Shown here: positions 15,488 to 24,549 of the stretch, in pieces
Numbering within the stretch: the first letter of the stretch is position 1
How the letters are laid out: each line of letters begins with the position of its first letter
Source: an uncultured Spirochaetaceae bacterium
Lineage (GTDB): Bacteria; Spirochaetota; Spirochaetia; Sphaerochaetales; Sphaerochaetaceae
Direction: 5' to 3'
DNA: 41,400 nucleotides
Assembly (NCBI GenBank): GCA_944390725.1
Contig: CALXQU010000015.1
Coordinates: 1-41,400, forward strand
Position numbers and translations under genes: made by a program
The notes under the pieces: model-generated
Seen by the model: the letters and a program-made list of their open reading frames with translations, nothing else
Told to the model about the DNA's origin: nothing
Database searches by the model: none

Positions 15488-16780
15488 TCAAGGCCCTAGG
15501 ACACCGATAGGTATGACGTAGATTCCATCAGGCCTTCTGTATGCGTATTTCCCGCCTGTCAGGATAATCATCAGGTCAGGTTCCCTCAAAGGGGCTTGGG
15601 AATGATTCCCATTTGCCTTCCTGATAAGCTCCCTTACCTTGAGCAGGTGCTCTGCTCCTGCTTCGACCTGTGCGCTCCCGAGCTTGCATTCGATAAGCGC
15701 GAAGCGGCCGTCTTCCAGATGGATCGTGAAATCAACCTCAAGCCCGTATCTATCCCTGTAATACGAGAGGCTTCCCCCTATGGGAGAGGAATAGACGCGC
15801 AGGTCCCTCGCTGCCAGGCATTCGAACATGAACCCGAAGGTCCTCATGTCCTTCAGTAGGGCATCTGGGCTGATGCCAAGCGCTGCGGCTGCAATGGAAG
15901 GGTCGGTGAATTCCCGTTTCGAGCTGCTCCTGATTGCCGTCTTCGAGCGGATTGCAGGACACCATGCAGGGATATCCTCGATGACGAAGAGCTTCTCAAG
16001 TGCCGTGAGGTACTCCATCAAGGTCTTATCGGATCTGATTGCAGGACGGCTTTCCATATCAGCCATGATGGATGCGAAGGATGCCGGTTCTGAGATATGG
16101 CGTGCATAGGACCGCATGAGCAGCCTTGTGCTGGCAGGATCCCTCCTCGTACCATCGACAGTGCTTATCTCTGTGCTGCATATTCCTGCAAGGTAGTCTT
16201 TCGCGATGAACAGCTTCGATTTATCCGTCTTCATGGAAAGCGAGTAAGGCCAGCCTCCACGGCAGATGGCGAATGCGAGTTCTTCGACAGACAGGCTGCT
16301 CTCCGCATATATTTCCTGCATCGGATTCCCGAAAAGGCCGCTGAGGGAGATCATGGCTGATGATTCTCCGCTCTCCGCGAGGCTCATCGGATACATCTTC
16401 ATCCTGGTGATGCGTCCGATGCCTGAGTGGCGCATCATGCTATCGCTTATGGAATTCGAACCGGTAAGGATATACAACCCGGGTACATGGCGCCTGTCCG
16501 CATCGGTCCGGACTGCATCATGCAGCGCAGGGACAATCTGCCACTCGTCAAGAAGACGCGGATTCTCCCCGGGAAGCAATGATGATGGCCTTGCCTCTGC
16601 CATCTCAAGGAAACCAGGGTCGTCATTGATTTCCTCCTGGAGCTTCAGGACGCTTTTCGCCTTCATCTCGGCCGTCGTTGTCTTGCCGCACCATTTCGGT
16701 CCTTCTATCTGGACTGCGCTGAAGGTCTCCAACAGGAAATCAAGCTCATCATCCGCAACCCGCTTAAGATATCCATCCAT
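15488..16780 (-). CDS. AAA-family ATPase with DUF4143 domain
   Basis: The protein has about 430 residues. The N-terminal ATPase has Walker A GPKWCGKTT (27-35), Walker B RLLDEW (about 75-80) and the LTGSNS sensor-like segment (about 105-110). The C-terminal DUF4143 part has a restriction-endonuclease-like pattern LEVDF...IECK (about 348-367). Such proteins are abundant and often multi-copy in gut anaerobes and archaea, and their role is not settled. No obvious partner such as a toxin-antitoxin gene is adjacent. The start lies 6 nt after a -10-like TAGACT with no SD. A nested palindrome covers the region just upstream. Confidence 0.85.
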   Translation of the reverse strand: MDGYLKRVADDELDFLLETFSAVQIEGPKWCGKTTTAEMKAKSVLKLQEEINDDPGFLEMAEARPSSLLPGENPRLLDEWQIVPALHDAVRTDADRRHVPGLYILTGSNSISDSMMRHSGIGRITRMKMYPMSLAESGESSAMISLSGLFGNPMQEIYAESSLSVEELAFAICRGGWPYSLSMKTDKSKLFIAKDYLAGICSTEISTVDGTRRDPASTRLLMRSYARHISEPASFASIMADMESRPAIRSDKTLMEYLTALEKLFVIEDIPAWCPAIRSKTAIRSSSKREFTDPSIAAAALGISPDALLKDMRTFGFMFECLAARDLRVYSSPIGGSLSYYRDRYGLEVDFTIHLEDGRFALIECKLGSAQVEAGAEHLLKVRELIRKANGNHSQAPLREPDLMIILTGGKYAYRRPDGIYVIPIGVLGP

Positions 16781-16798
16781 AATCAGAGTCTAATGTCA

Positions 16799-16862
16799 TA
16801 TCACAAAATATGGAAGTAAAACTTCCGCAAATTGTGGAAGTCTGTTTCCGATTTTTGTGATA
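16799..16862. repeat. nested inverted repeat upstream of the DUF4143 ATPase gene
   Basis: Outer arms TATCACAAAA (16799-16808) and TTTTGTGATA (16853-16862) are perfect complements. Inside are four short GGAAGT/ACTTCC-type arms: GGAAGT (16812), ACTTCC (16821), GGAAGT (16836) and TTTCC (16845). The whole is a near-symmetric 64-bp palindrome that can form one long or two small hairpins. It overlaps the -35 and upstream region of the ATPase promoter, so a regulator operator is likely. A recombination or small mobile-element remnant is also possible. Confidence 0.65.
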
Positions 16863-16981
16863 GATGCTGATTGATGCCATATTGAAGTCTGGTTTTCTTT
16901 TGCTTGGGTTCCTGCGATTTTTATACGGGCTTGGATATCGTTCCCATCTATAGCCATCGGACATCTTCCTGCTAGGCTATG

Positions 16982-17053
16982 CACCCTCAGGCGGAATCGA
17001 ACCGCCATCCTTCCCTCCGGAGGGGAATGCACTATCCATTATGCTATGAGGGC
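16982..17053 (-). tRNA. tRNA-Arg (anticodon CCG)
   Basis: On the minus strand all arms fold. The acceptor GCCCTCA pairs with TGAGGGT (terminal G-U), and the D-arm is closed by GCA/TGC. The anticodon stem TTCCC/GGGAA has loop CTCCGGA, giving anticodon CCG for CGG codons. The T-arm is GGCGG-TTCGATT-CCGCC. CCA is not encoded. It has its own promoter. The 120 bp downstream of it (16863-16981) holds no gene I can support, only a weak ATAGCC/GGCTAT inverted pair (about 16950-16980). Confidence 0.93.
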
Positions 17054-17063
17054 GAGCAATGGA

Positions 17064-17092
17064 ATTGTAGGCGCTAATCGCCTCATTGTCCA
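17064..17092 (-). promoter_or_regulatory. promoter of tRNA-Arg
   Basis: On the minus strand the -35 is TGGACA (17092-17087), with a 17-nt spacer and -10 TACAAT (17069-17064). The spacer contains GGCG/CGCC (17070-17082). It abuts the stop codon of the HTH gene. Confidence 0.65.
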
Positions 17093-17386
17093 TCAGCCGA
17101 TGCCGAGCATCCTCTCTATCAGGATGATGTCCTCCTCATCGGCTGTAGCGATTGCCCTGGATAGCCTGGCACGTCTCTCATCCTGCGCCTCAGGCTGCGG
17201 GAGGAGCGCTGCGAGGTCGGTGCTGAGAGCCGATGCTATCCGGGCGGCAGCTTCGGCGGATGGCAAGCGGTTCCTGAAGCGCTGGTCGATCGCGGTACGG
17301 TAATTGATGCCGGCATCAGCGCACAGGTTCCTGAGGCTTGTGCTGCCGCGCAGAGAGTCAACGTTATCCCAGAATCCCCTGTCCAT
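17093..17386 (-). CDS. small helix-turn-helix protein (XRE-like)
   Basis: The 97-residue protein has an N-terminal Cro/CI-like helix-turn-helix segment at about residues 14-62: SLRNLCADAGINYRTAI with a following recognition-like helix and ASALSTDLAALL. The C-terminal 30 residues are charged. It resembles small transcription regulators, but no partner is known. It is divergent from the TetR gene, with an 89-bp intergenic region. Its -10 (TGC-TAATAT on the minus strand, 17401-17393) ends 6 nt before the ATG, without SD, so it is another leaderless candidate. Confidence 0.7.
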   Translation of the reverse strand: MDRGFWDNVDSLRGSTSLRNLCADAGINYRTAIDQRFRNRLPSAEAAARIASALSTDLAALLPQPEAQDERRARLSRAIATADEEDIILIERMLGIG

Positions 17387-17441
17387 GTATGTATATTAGC
17401 ATCTCCCTGGGCGTTTCCTGACATGTTTTCCGATTTTCGTT

Positions 17442-17469
17442 TTGAATTATCATCCTGATGAGGTATCAT
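17442..17469 (+). promoter_or_regulatory. promoter of the TetR gene, leaderless
   Basis: The -35 is TTGAAT (17442-17447), with a 16-nt spacer and -10 TATCAT (17464-17469). The ATG at 17476 follows after 6 nt. This promoter rules out an upstream in-frame ATG at 17458, which would lie before the start of transcription. Confidence 0.6.
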
Positions 17470-17475
17470 CAATGT

Positions 17476-18072
17476 ATGCCTAAGAAGATAGATCATGAGG
17501 AGAGGAAGGAGCATATCCTGAAATCAGCGCTGGAGGTCTTTGCTGAGGAAGGATACAGCAATTCCAACCTTTCCCTGATAGCCGAGAGGGCTGGGATTTC
17601 CCGTCCGACGGTCTATCAGTATTTCCATGACAAGGTCGAGATCTACTACTATGCGGTTAAGCTGATAACAGGCCGCATGTTCGTCCATTACTCATCGATT
17701 GCCTGGGATGAGTCCATCGGCGATGAGGCCGACCGCCTCCATGCGATCTTCGATGATATCATAGGGACGGCCAAGGCCAACGAGGCATCGCTGCTGAACC
17801 TGGTATCGGTCATAATCTCCGCGAAGAAGGAGGGCGTCGACTTCGCCGAGGTGATCCACAAGCGCACGGCGAAGCTCTCGATCCTCTTCAAGAGGCTCAT
17901 CAGGCAGGGCATCGTGCGGGGTACCATCGCCCCTGTCGATATCGACGCGGCTTCGGACCGCCTGCTGACCATTGCCCAGATGATATGCTTCCAGGTGGCA
18001 TTCTTCCCGTCCTTTGATGCGAAGCAGGCCCAGGAGATAGCTTCCCTGGGAATCGATACGCTGCGCCCTTAA
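17476..18072 (+). CDS. TetR-family transcriptional regulator
   Basis: The 198-residue protein starts MPKKIDHEERKEHILKSALE, a typical TetR N terminus. The DNA-binding HTH is at about 31-52 (NLSLIAERAGISRPTVYQYF). The C-terminal ligand domain has no specific signature. An alternative ATG at 17458 would lie inside the promoter and is rejected. Its target is unknown; the neighbouring HTH gene and clpB are candidates by position only. Confidence 0.9.
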   Translation: MPKKIDHEERKEHILKSALEVFAEEGYSNSNLSLIAERAGISRPTVYQYFHDKVEIYYYAVKLITGRMFVHYSSIAWDESIGDEADRLHAIFDDIIGTAKANEASLLNLVSVIISAKKEGVDFAEVIHKRTAKLSILFKRLIRQGIVRGTIAPVDIDAASDRLLTIAQMICFQVAFFPSFDAKQAQEIASLGIDTLRP

Positions 18073-18135
18073 CGATTTCCATCTGCATGATTATCTTTCT
18101 GTTGTGCGTTTATGTTCCCTTATACGGGGGTGAAT

Positions 18136-20703
18136 ATGGATTACAACAGATTTACGCTCAAGCTGCAGAATGCCATACAGGATGCAGCGGAGCAGGCTGC
18201 CGCCAAGCAGCATCCGGAAGTCGTTCCGGCGGATATAATCATCGCGCTTGCAAAGCAGAAGGATGGCGTGCTGGTCCCGCTTTTCGAGAAGCTGGGAGTC
18301 AGCGCCGATGCCGTCATCAAGGCGATGGAGGAGATAAGCGACAGGCAGCCGCAGACATATGGCGCCGCGCAGCAGTCGTTCTCCAGGGATGCGGCACGCA
18401 TCCTTGCCGCCTGCGATAAGATCAAGGGACAGTTCAGGGACGAGTACGTATCGGCTGAGCATTTCCTGCTTGCCGTGCTGACTGACAGCTGTGCCGAGAG
18501 GGACGCGCTTATCGCGCTTGGCGTCAATGAGAAGGATGTCATGGAGGCGCTGAAGAGCATCCGCGGTAGCGAGAGGATCACCAGCCAGGATCCGGAAGCC
18601 TCGTACCAGGCACTCGACAAGTACTGCAAGGACCTCACGCAGCTTGCCGCGGAGGATAAGCTCGACCCTGTCATCGGCAGGGACGATGAGATCCGGCGCG
18701 TCATGCAGGTGCTCTGCAGGAGGACGAAGAACAACCCTGTCCTCATAGGAGAGCCTGGAGTCGGCAAGACGGCTATCGTGGAAGGGCTTGCCGAGAGGAT
18801 CGCCAAGGGCGATGTCCCGGAGTCCCTGGCGGACAAGAGGCTCCTCTCGCTTGACCTTGGCTCGCTGATCGCGGGTGCCAAGTTCCGCGGCGAGTTCGAG
18901 GAGAGGCTCAAGGGAGTCATCAAGGAAGTGACCAGGAGCGAAGGGAAGATCATCCTCTTCATCGATGAGCTCCATACGATCGTAGGCGCAGGCGCCGCCG
19001 AAGGGTCGACAGATGCGTCGAACCTCATCAAGCCGGCACTTGCCCGCGGCGAGCTCCATGCGATCGGTGCCACCACGCTCGATGAGTACAGGAAGTACAT
19101 CGAGTCCGATAAGGCCCTTGAGAGGAGGTTCCAGCCTGTCTATACGAAGGAGCCTTCAGTCGAGGATACGATTTCCATCCTGCGCGGCCTCCAGCCGAAG
19201 TATGAGCTGCATCATGGCGTGCGCATCAAGGATGAGGCCCTCGTCGCCGCTGCCGTCCTTTCCGATAGGTACCTTACCAACAGGTTCCTGCCTGATAAGG
19301 CCATCGACCTTGTCGATGAGGCGGCCTCGCAGATCAAGATGGAGATCGAGAGCCAGCCTGCGGAGCTCGATACGCTCCACAGGAAGATGCTGCAGCTCTC
19401 GATCGAGAAGCAGGCGCTGACCCGTGAGGATGACGAGGGGTCGAAGGAAAGGCTCGAGAAGATCGGCAAGGAGCTTGCCGAGATGCAGGCGAAGTACGAT
19501 GCCCTCAGCCTTGAGTGGCAGAACGAGAAGGGCGCAATCGTATCGCTCAGGGAGAAGAAGGCCGAGCTCGATAAGCTCAACAGCCAGGAGCAGCTTGCCG
19601 AGAGGCAGGGAGACCTCAGCAAGGCCGCTATGATCAAGCATGGCCAGATCCCGGCGGTGATGGCCGATATCCAGAAGGCCGAGGAGAAGGTCAATTCCTT
19701 CCAGGCCGATGGCAGGAGGCTCCTGAGGGAGGAGGTCACCGAGGATGATATCGCGAAGGTCGTCTCCGCATGGACCGGTGTGCCGGTGGCGAAGATGATG
19801 GGCTCCGAGATGGAGAAGTACCTCAATCTCGAGAAGATACTCTCCGAGAAGGTCATCGGCCAGGAGAAGGCTATCGAGGCTGTCAGCAATGCAATCAGGA
19901 GGAACAAGGCGGGAATCGGCGATGAGCACCGTCCGCTTGGCTCCTTCCTCTTCGCAGGCCCTACGGGCGTCGGCAAGACGCTCCTTGCCAAGGAGCTTGC
20001 CTCATTCCTCTTCGATGACCCGAAGGCGCTTACGCGTATCGATATGTCCGAGTATATGGAGAAGTACTCAGTGTCGAGGCTTATCGGAGCCCCTCCTGGG
20101 TACGTAGGCTATGACCAGGGCGGACAGCTGACTGAAGTCGTAAGGAGACGTCCGTATTCGGTAGTCCTTTTCGATGAGATAGAGAAGGCGCATCCGGATG
20201 TCTTCAATATCCTCCTGCAGGTGCTCGATGATGGGCGCCTCACGGATGGGCAGGGGCGTGTCGTGGACTTCTCCAATACGATCATCATCATGACAAGCAA
20301 CCTCGGCTCGCAGCAGATACTCGATGATCCTGCCAATGCGGAACGGGATGTCATGGAGATAATCAGGCATACGTTCCGTCCTGAGTTCATCAACAGGATC
20401 GATGAGATCGTAGTCTTCAATCCCCTTGGGGAAGAGGAGATCCGCAAGATCGCCCATCTGCAGCTTGAGACGCTCAGGGAGCGTGTCGCGCGCCGCGGCT
20501 ACAGGCTTGAGTGGGATGAGGCTGTCGAGGGATATATCGCCAAGGAGGGCTTCGACCCGGTCTATGGCGCACGTCCTATCAGGAGGTTCATCCAGGACAG
20601 GATCGAGAACGAGCTCTCGCGGAAGATCCTCTCCGGGACGCTGCATGACGGCAGCGTGCTGAAGGTCCTAGCGGATGGCGGCAGGATCTCCGTAGAGGGC
20701 TGA
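18136..20703 (+). CDS. clpB: ATP-dependent disaggregase ClpB
   Basis: ClpB works with DnaK to pull apart protein aggregates after stress. It has 855 residues, the usual size. The N-terminal Clp repeat domain (about 1-145) is followed by AAA1 with Walker A GEPGVGKT (205-212), the middle coiled-coil (about 400-525) and AAA2 with Walker A GPTGVGKT (608-615). The C-terminal D2 small domain follows. The start at 18136 is chosen because a strong GGGGGTG SD precedes it and the protein then begins [11 protein letters not shown]. No CIRCE element or obvious heat-shock promoter was found. Its last 36 bp overlap the end of the converging gene. Confidence 0.96.
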   Translation: MDYNRFTLKLQNAIQDAAEQAAAKQHPEVVPADIIIALAKQKDGVLVPLFEKLGVSADAVIKAMEEISDRQPQTYGAAQQSFSRDAARILAACDKIKGQFRDEYVSAEHFLLAVLTDSCAERDALIALGVNEKDVMEALKSIRGSERITSQDPEASYQALDKYCKDLTQLAAEDKLDPVIGRDDEIRRVMQVLCRRTKNNPVLIGEPGVGKTAIVEGLAERIAKGDVPESLADKRLLSLDLGSLIAGAKFRGEFEERLKGVIKEVTRSEGKIILFIDELHTIVGAGAAEGSTDASNLIKPALARGELHAIGATTLDEYRKYIESDKALERRFQPVYTKEPSVEDTISILRGLQPKYELHHGVRIKDEALVAAAVLSDRYLTNRFLPDKAIDLVDEAASQIKMEIESQPAELDTLHRKMLQLSIEKQALTREDDEGSKERLEKIGKELAEMQAKYDALSLEWQNEKGAIVSLREKKAELDKLNSQEQLAERQGDLSKAAMIKHGQIPAVMADIQKAEEKVNSFQADGRRLLREEVTEDDIAKVVSAWTGVPVAKMMGSEMEKYLNLEKILSEKVIGQEKAIEAVSNAIRRNKAGIGDEHRPLGSFLFAGPTGVGKTLLAKELASFLFDDPKALTRIDMSEYMEKYSVSRLIGAPPGYVGYDQGGQLTEVVRRRPYSVVLFDEIEKAHPDVFNILLQVLDDGRLTDGQGRVVDFSNTIIIMTSNLGSQQILDDPANAERDVMEIIRHTFRPEFINRIDEIVVFNPLGEEEIRKIAHLQLETLRERVARRGYRLEWDEAVEGYIAKEGFDPVYGARPIRRFIQDRIENELSRKILSGTLHDGSVLKVLADGGRISVEG

Positions 20704-21237
20704 TAGCCTTGCATAGTCATCAGGGGTGTCGGCATCAAGTATGGTGCCGATGCTCCCTTCGAATGACCCCAGGGATATCGTCCTGAGGTATTCCTTCATC
20801 GTAAGGGGAGAGGAGAGCAGCCTCTCCCTGTTCTCTTTCCTGTACATCACCGGATGGCCTGGGATGCCGCCATGCATGGGCCTGGAGGCATCATGGCTGC
20901 GGAGAAGCTCCCTGCCGGTACGGAAATCATCTGCAGAGATGAGTGGAAGGTCCCCCGGTATGATGGCGAAATCATCATCCACGGCCTCTATCCCTGCCAG
21001 CGTGCTTGCTCGCTGCCCTTCCATGTATGCCGGGCAGTATATGGTCCTTACGGGGAATCCGGCTGCGATTTCCTCAGCTCTTGCGCGCTCATGGCCTGTT
21101 ACGATGATGACGGAATCGAGATTGTCCAGCGCGTTCGCTATCGACGCGGAGAGTATCGTGCCATTCCCGAGCGGGAGGAGGAGCTTGTTGCTCCCCATGC
21201 GTGACGAAAGCCCTGCCGCAAGTATTATCCCTGTCAT
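20668..21237 (-). CDS. MobA/MocA-like nucleotidyltransferase
   Basis: The 189-residue protein is of the NTP-transferase family that includes molybdenum cofactor guanylyl- and cytidylyltransferases. The nucleotide-binding motif [13 protein letters not shown] is at 6-18 and GHPVMYR is in the middle, with DTPDDY near the C terminus. GHPVMY and the overall length favour the MocA (CTP) type. No other Moco gene is nearby, so the real substrate is open. The start was set at the ATG overlapping the DUF1275 stop by 4 nt (translational coupling). It overlaps the clpB end by 36 bp. Confidence 0.8.
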   Translation of the reverse strand: MTGIILAAGLSSRMGSNKLLLPLGNGTILSASIANALDNLDSVIIVTGHERARAEEIAAGFPVRTIYCPAYMEGQRASTLAGIEAVDDDFAIIPGDLPLISADDFRTGRELLRSHDASRPMHGGIPGHPVMYRKENRERLLSSPLTMKEYLRTISLGSFEGSIGTILDADTPDDYARLSALYGDPAAIR

Positions 21238-21854
21238 CGTTTCCTCCTTGCCATGATGATTGATGCTGCCGCGATGAGCAGCGCGCCTGCCCATATCGCC
21301 CGGAGGCCCATATAGGGAAGCAGGAAGGCGCCGAGGGCCGCGCCGAGGGCGAAGACGATGAGCACTCCCAGGTAGTGGAGCGCCTTCCCGCCCGCTGCCC
21401 TGTCGCCTCCTGCAAGGCTGTGCAGGTTCTCCATCAGGGCCCGTATGTTGCCGATGCACATCGTGCTTGCGTAGGCATTGCCATGCACATGGCGGAATGC
21501 CTCCACCTGCATCGCGCAGGAGAATGATGCCATCGCGTTCGCTATCTGGCTGTGGTCCTCTCCCATGCAGCCTACGGCGGCCAGGAGCAGGATCTCGCAG
21601 AAGGCCACGATCTGGCGCCAGTGGATGCGGCCTGCGCCCCTGTAGAGCCTGCGTATCTCGAGGGCTGCATAGATGCCCCCGGCAAAGGAGAGCAGGGGGA
21701 TGATGTATGAGAAGGCCCTGCTCCAGTCCCCTTCGAGCAGGGCTGCTGCCAGTAGTACTATATTGCCTGTCTGCGCATTGGCGAATACATGCCCCCTGGC
21801 GAAATAGGAATAGGCATCCTGCAGGCCGCCTGCAAGCGTCAGCAGCACGGTCAC
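21234..21854 (-). CDS. DUF1275 (YoaK-like) membrane protein
   Basis: This DUF1275 membrane protein has about six helices and the family pattern GGLQDAYSYFARGHVFANAQTGNIV near its N terminus. Function is unknown. The reading frame is open further upstream into glgP. A GTG at 21854 (206 residues) is proposed because it follows the hairpin after glgP. An ATG at 21932 overlapping glgP is the alternative. It is translationally coupled to the nucleotidyltransferase downstream. Confidence 0.78.
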   Translation of the reverse strand: MTVLLTLAGGLQDAYSYFARGHVFANAQTGNIVLLAAALLEGDWSRAFSYIIPLLSFAGGIYAALEIRRLYRGAGRIHWRQIVAFCEILLLAAVGCMGEDHSQIANAMASFSCAMQVEAFRHVHGNAYASTMCIGNIRALMENLHSLAGGDRAAGGKALHYLGVLIVFALGAALGAFLLPYMGLRAIWAGALLIAAASIIMARRKR

Positions 21855-21887
21855 GGCTATGCCTTCGGATGCCTCATATCCAGCAGG

Positions 21888-21909
21888 AAGGGGCCCTTGC
21901 GAGCCCCTT
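21888..21909 (-). terminator. hairpin after glgP
   Basis: AAGGGGC/GCCCCTT with an 8-nt loop starts 4 nt after the glgP stop. No T-run follows on the minus strand, so it may only partly end transcription before the DUF1275 gene. Confidence 0.5.
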
Positions 21910-21912
21910 ATG

Positions 21913-24429
21913 TCACTGCATCTTCCTTGCATCTTCAAGAACCGAATCCGTCGAGGACTTCCTGACCTTGCATGGCTTGATGTCCCAGATTTCCTCCGCA
22001 TACTGCCTTATGGTCCTGTCGGAGGAGAACTTGGCGCTGCCTGCCACGTTGATTATGGCCTTCCTGTTCCATTCGGCCTGGTTCGCCTTGTAGAGCTCCT
22101 GGGCCGTCTCATGGACATCGTGGTACATCCTCAGGTCGGCAAGCAGGAAATACCTGTCGCCGTAATCGAAGAGCGACTTCCTCAGCGGCTCAAAGATGTG
22201 GGGCTCATTGACCGAGAGATAGCCGGAGTCGAGCAGCGAGAACACGGACTGCAGCTCAGGGTCCTTGGCCAGCCACTCATACGGGCTGTATGTAGGCTGC
22301 ATGGCGGAGATCTCCTCCTCCGTGTGGCCGAAGATGAAGATGTTGTCCCTGCCGACTTCCTCTGCCATCTCGACATTGGCGCCATCGAGCGTTCCCACCG
22401 TGAGCGCGCCATTGGCCATGAACTTCATGTTGCCGGTGCCGGAGGCCTCGTTGCCTGCCGTGGAGATCTGCTCGGAGATGTTCGCGGCAGGGATGATGGT
22501 CTCTGCCATCGTCACGCTGTAGTTGGGCATGAAGTAGACGGCGAGCTTGTCCCTGACGGAGCTGTCGGAGCTGATTACCTTAGAGATGTTGTTGATGAAC
22601 TTGATGATCAGCTTCGCATTGACATATCCTGGCGCGGCCTTGCCTCCGAAGAGGAACGTGGTCGGCTGGAATGCATCGTAATAGGCGCTGTCGTTCTTCA
22701 GCCTGTTGTAGATCATCATCACGTTGATGGCGTTCAGCAGCTGCCTCTTGTACTCATGGATCCTCTTGATCTGCACGTCGATGAGGGTGTCCGGATTGAT
22801 GATGATGCCGTATGTGCGCCTGAGGTATTCGGCAGCACGTACCTTGTTGCCGCGCTTTATCGCGGCGAACTTCTCCACGAAGGAGCTATCGTCCGCGAAT
22901 CTGGCAAGGCCCCTGATCTGGTCGTAGTCCGTGATCCATCCGTCGCCGATCGCATCGCTGATGAGCGAGGCGAGCTTTGGATTGGCATCAAGGAGCCAGC
23001 GCCTCTGCGTGATTCCGTTCGTCTTGTTGTTGAACCTGCCCGGGAAGATGGTATTGAATTCCGGGAACATCTCCCTCTTGAGGAGCTCTGAGTGGAGCTC
23101 GGCGACGCCATTGACGGAATGGGAGCCGATGATCGAGAGGTTTGCCATCCTCACCATCTTCGGGTTCGATTCCTCGATGATCGATATCCTGGCGATCTTG
23201 TCGTTCTGCATGGGGAAGTACGATACCGCGTAGTCGAGGAAGCGCTGGTTGATCTCATAGATGATCTGCATATGCCTCGGCAGTATCTTCTCCATCATCG
23301 GGAGAGGCCACTTCTCGAGCGCTTCCGGCAGCAGCGTGTGGTTCGTGTATCCCATGGTCTTCACGGTGATGTCCCAGGCCTCGTCCCAGCCGAGTCCCTC
23401 GTTGTCGATGAGGAGCCTCATCAGCTCTGGGATCGCCAGCGATGGATGGGTGTCGTTCAGCTGGATCGCGGCCTCCGAGGGGAACTTCGACCACTTGTAG
23501 CCGGGAAACCTCTTGAATCTCCTGAGGATGTCCTGCAGCGAGCAGGAGACGAAGAAATACTGCTGCTTGAGCCTGAGCTCCTTGCCCATGTAGAGCGTGT
23601 CGTTGGGGTAGAGGACCTGCGAGAGAGTCTCCGCGTTGATCTTCTTCCTTACCGCTTCCGTGTAGTCTCCCGAGTTGAACTCATCGAAGGAGAAGCCTTC
23701 CGGCGACTGCGCGGACCAGAGCCTGAGCGTGTTGATCGTCTTGCCGCCATAGCCGACGATCGGCGTGTCATAGGCGATGCCGTCGATCATCTCGTCCGGG
23801 ATCCAGCGGAAGATGTCCCTGCCGCCTTCGCGGATCTCCTTCACCTCGCCGCCGAAATAGACCGGGTAGACAAGGTCTGGTCTCTTGATTTCCCAGGGGT
23901 TCTCGTTCTTGAGCCAGTTGTCCGGCTCCTCGGCCTGCCAGCCGTTCCTGATCTCCTGGCGGAAGATGCCGTAGTTGTATCTGATCCCGTAGCCGTATGC
24001 AGGCAGCTCGAGCGTCGCAAGCGAATCGAGGAAGCATGCCGCCAGGCGTCCGAGGCCGCCGTTGCCGAGGCCGGCATCCGGCTCCACCTCTGCCAGCTCC
24101 TCATATGTGTAGCCGAGCGACTTGAGCGCTTCCCTGACGCTCTTCTCGAGCCTGAGGTTGATGATGTTGTTCGTCATCGCCCTGCCCATGAGGAATTCGA
24201 GGGAGAGGTAATATACCCTCTTCGAATGCTTCTGCCGCTGCGTCTTCCTGGAAAGGTCCCACTGGTGGATGATCCTGTCGCGGATGGCGTAGGCAAGCGC
24301 CCTGTAGCGCCCTTCCGGCGTCACGTGGTATATATCTGAATCAAGGGTGTATTTAAGCTGCTCCGCGAAATCCTGCGCGATTGCCTTGGCTGAAGAGCCG
24401 AAGCGCGTGTTGTCATTCTTCTCTGCCAT
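21913..24429 (-). CDS. glgP: glycogen/starch/maltodextrin phosphorylase
   Basis: This enzyme releases glucose-1-phosphate from alpha-1,4-glucans with phosphate and PLP. It has 838 residues, normal for the family. Visible signatures are YYLSLEFLMGR (about 73-83), EPDAGLGNGGLGRLAACFLDS (about 116-136) and the PLP-lysine region EASGTGNMKFMANGAL. The SD TAGGAG and a good promoter lie upstream. It points to storage or use of glycogen. The next gene on the strand is separated by a hairpin. Confidence 0.96.
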   Translation of the reverse strand: MAEKNDNTRFGSSAKAIAQDFAEQLKYTLDSDIYHVTPEGRYRALAYAIRDRIIHQWDLSRKTQRQKHSKRVYYLSLEFLMGRAMTNNIINLRLEKSVREALKSLGYTYEELAEVEPDAGLGNGGLGRLAACFLDSLATLELPAYGYGIRYNYGIFRQEIRNGWQAEEPDNWLKNENPWEIKRPDLVYPVYFGGEVKEIREGGRDIFRWIPDEMIDGIAYDTPIVGYGGKTINTLRLWSAQSPEGFSFDEFNSGDYTEAVRKKINAETLSQVLYPNDTLYMGKELRLKQQYFFVSCSLQDILRRFKRFPGYKWSKFPSEAAIQLNDTHPSLAIPELMRLLIDNEGLGWDEAWDITVKTMGYTNHTLLPEALEKWPLPMMEKILPRHMQIIYEINQRFLDYAVSYFPMQNDKIARISIIEESNPKMVRMANLSIIGSHSVNGVAELHSELLKREMFPEFNTIFPGRFNNKTNGITQRRWLLDANPKLASLISDAIGDGWITDYDQIRGLARFADDSSFVEKFAAIKRGNKVRAAEYLRRTYGIIINPDTLIDVQIKRIHEYKRQLLNAINVMMIYNRLKNDSAYYDAFQPTTFLFGGKAAPGYVNAKLIIKFINNISKVISSDSSVRDKLAVYFMPNYSVTMAETIIPAANISEQISTAGNEASGTGNMKFMANGALTVGTLDGANVEMAEEVGRDNIFIFGHTEEEISAMQPTYSPYEWLAKDPELQSVFSLLDSGYLSVNEPHIFEPLRKSLFDYGDRYFLLADLRMYHDVHETAQELYKANQAEWNRKAIINVAGSAKFSSDRTIRQYAEEIWDIKPCKVRKSSTDSVLEDARKMQ

Positions 24430-24460
24430 ATGCTGCTCCTAAGTTATATCCGACCCAATC

Positions 24461-24490
24461 ATTCTAAGGAAACTTTTCCAATTTGTGCAA
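24461..24490 (-). promoter_or_regulatory. promoter of glgP
   Basis: On the minus strand the -35 is TTGCAC (24490-24485), with an 18-nt spacer and -10 TAGAAT (24466-24461). The leader is about 25 nt with an SD. Confidence 0.6.
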
Positions 24491-24504
24491 TATTCATGAT
24501 ATGG

Positions 24505-24533
24505 TTGCCTGAAAACAGCCTCTAATGTAATCT
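24505..24533 (+). promoter_or_regulatory. promoter of the AEC transporter gene
   Basis: The -35 is TTGCCT (24505-24510), with a 17-nt spacer and -10 TAATCT (24528-24533). Transcription would start near 24540, so the leader is little more than the SD GGAGG. Confidence 0.6.
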
Positions 24534-24549
24534 TTTCCATGGAGGCTGT

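Noticed and set aside
16796..17032. Minus-strand open frame covering tRNA-Arg and the palindrome
   Set aside because: It reads through the tRNA gene and non-coding DNA, has no recognisable domain and no proper start signal.
16863..17053. Integration site or mobile element next to tRNA-Arg
   Set aside because: There is no integrase, no repeat of the tRNA 3' end and no change in coding style beyond the single ATPase gene.
17458..17475. Upstream ATG as the TetR start
   Set aside because: It lies inside the promoter -10 region. The protein from 17476 has the normal TetR N terminus.
18073..18135. CIRCE/HrcA or heat-shock element before clpB
   Set aside because: The CIRCE inverted repeat is not present and no clear alternative-sigma promoter can be read.
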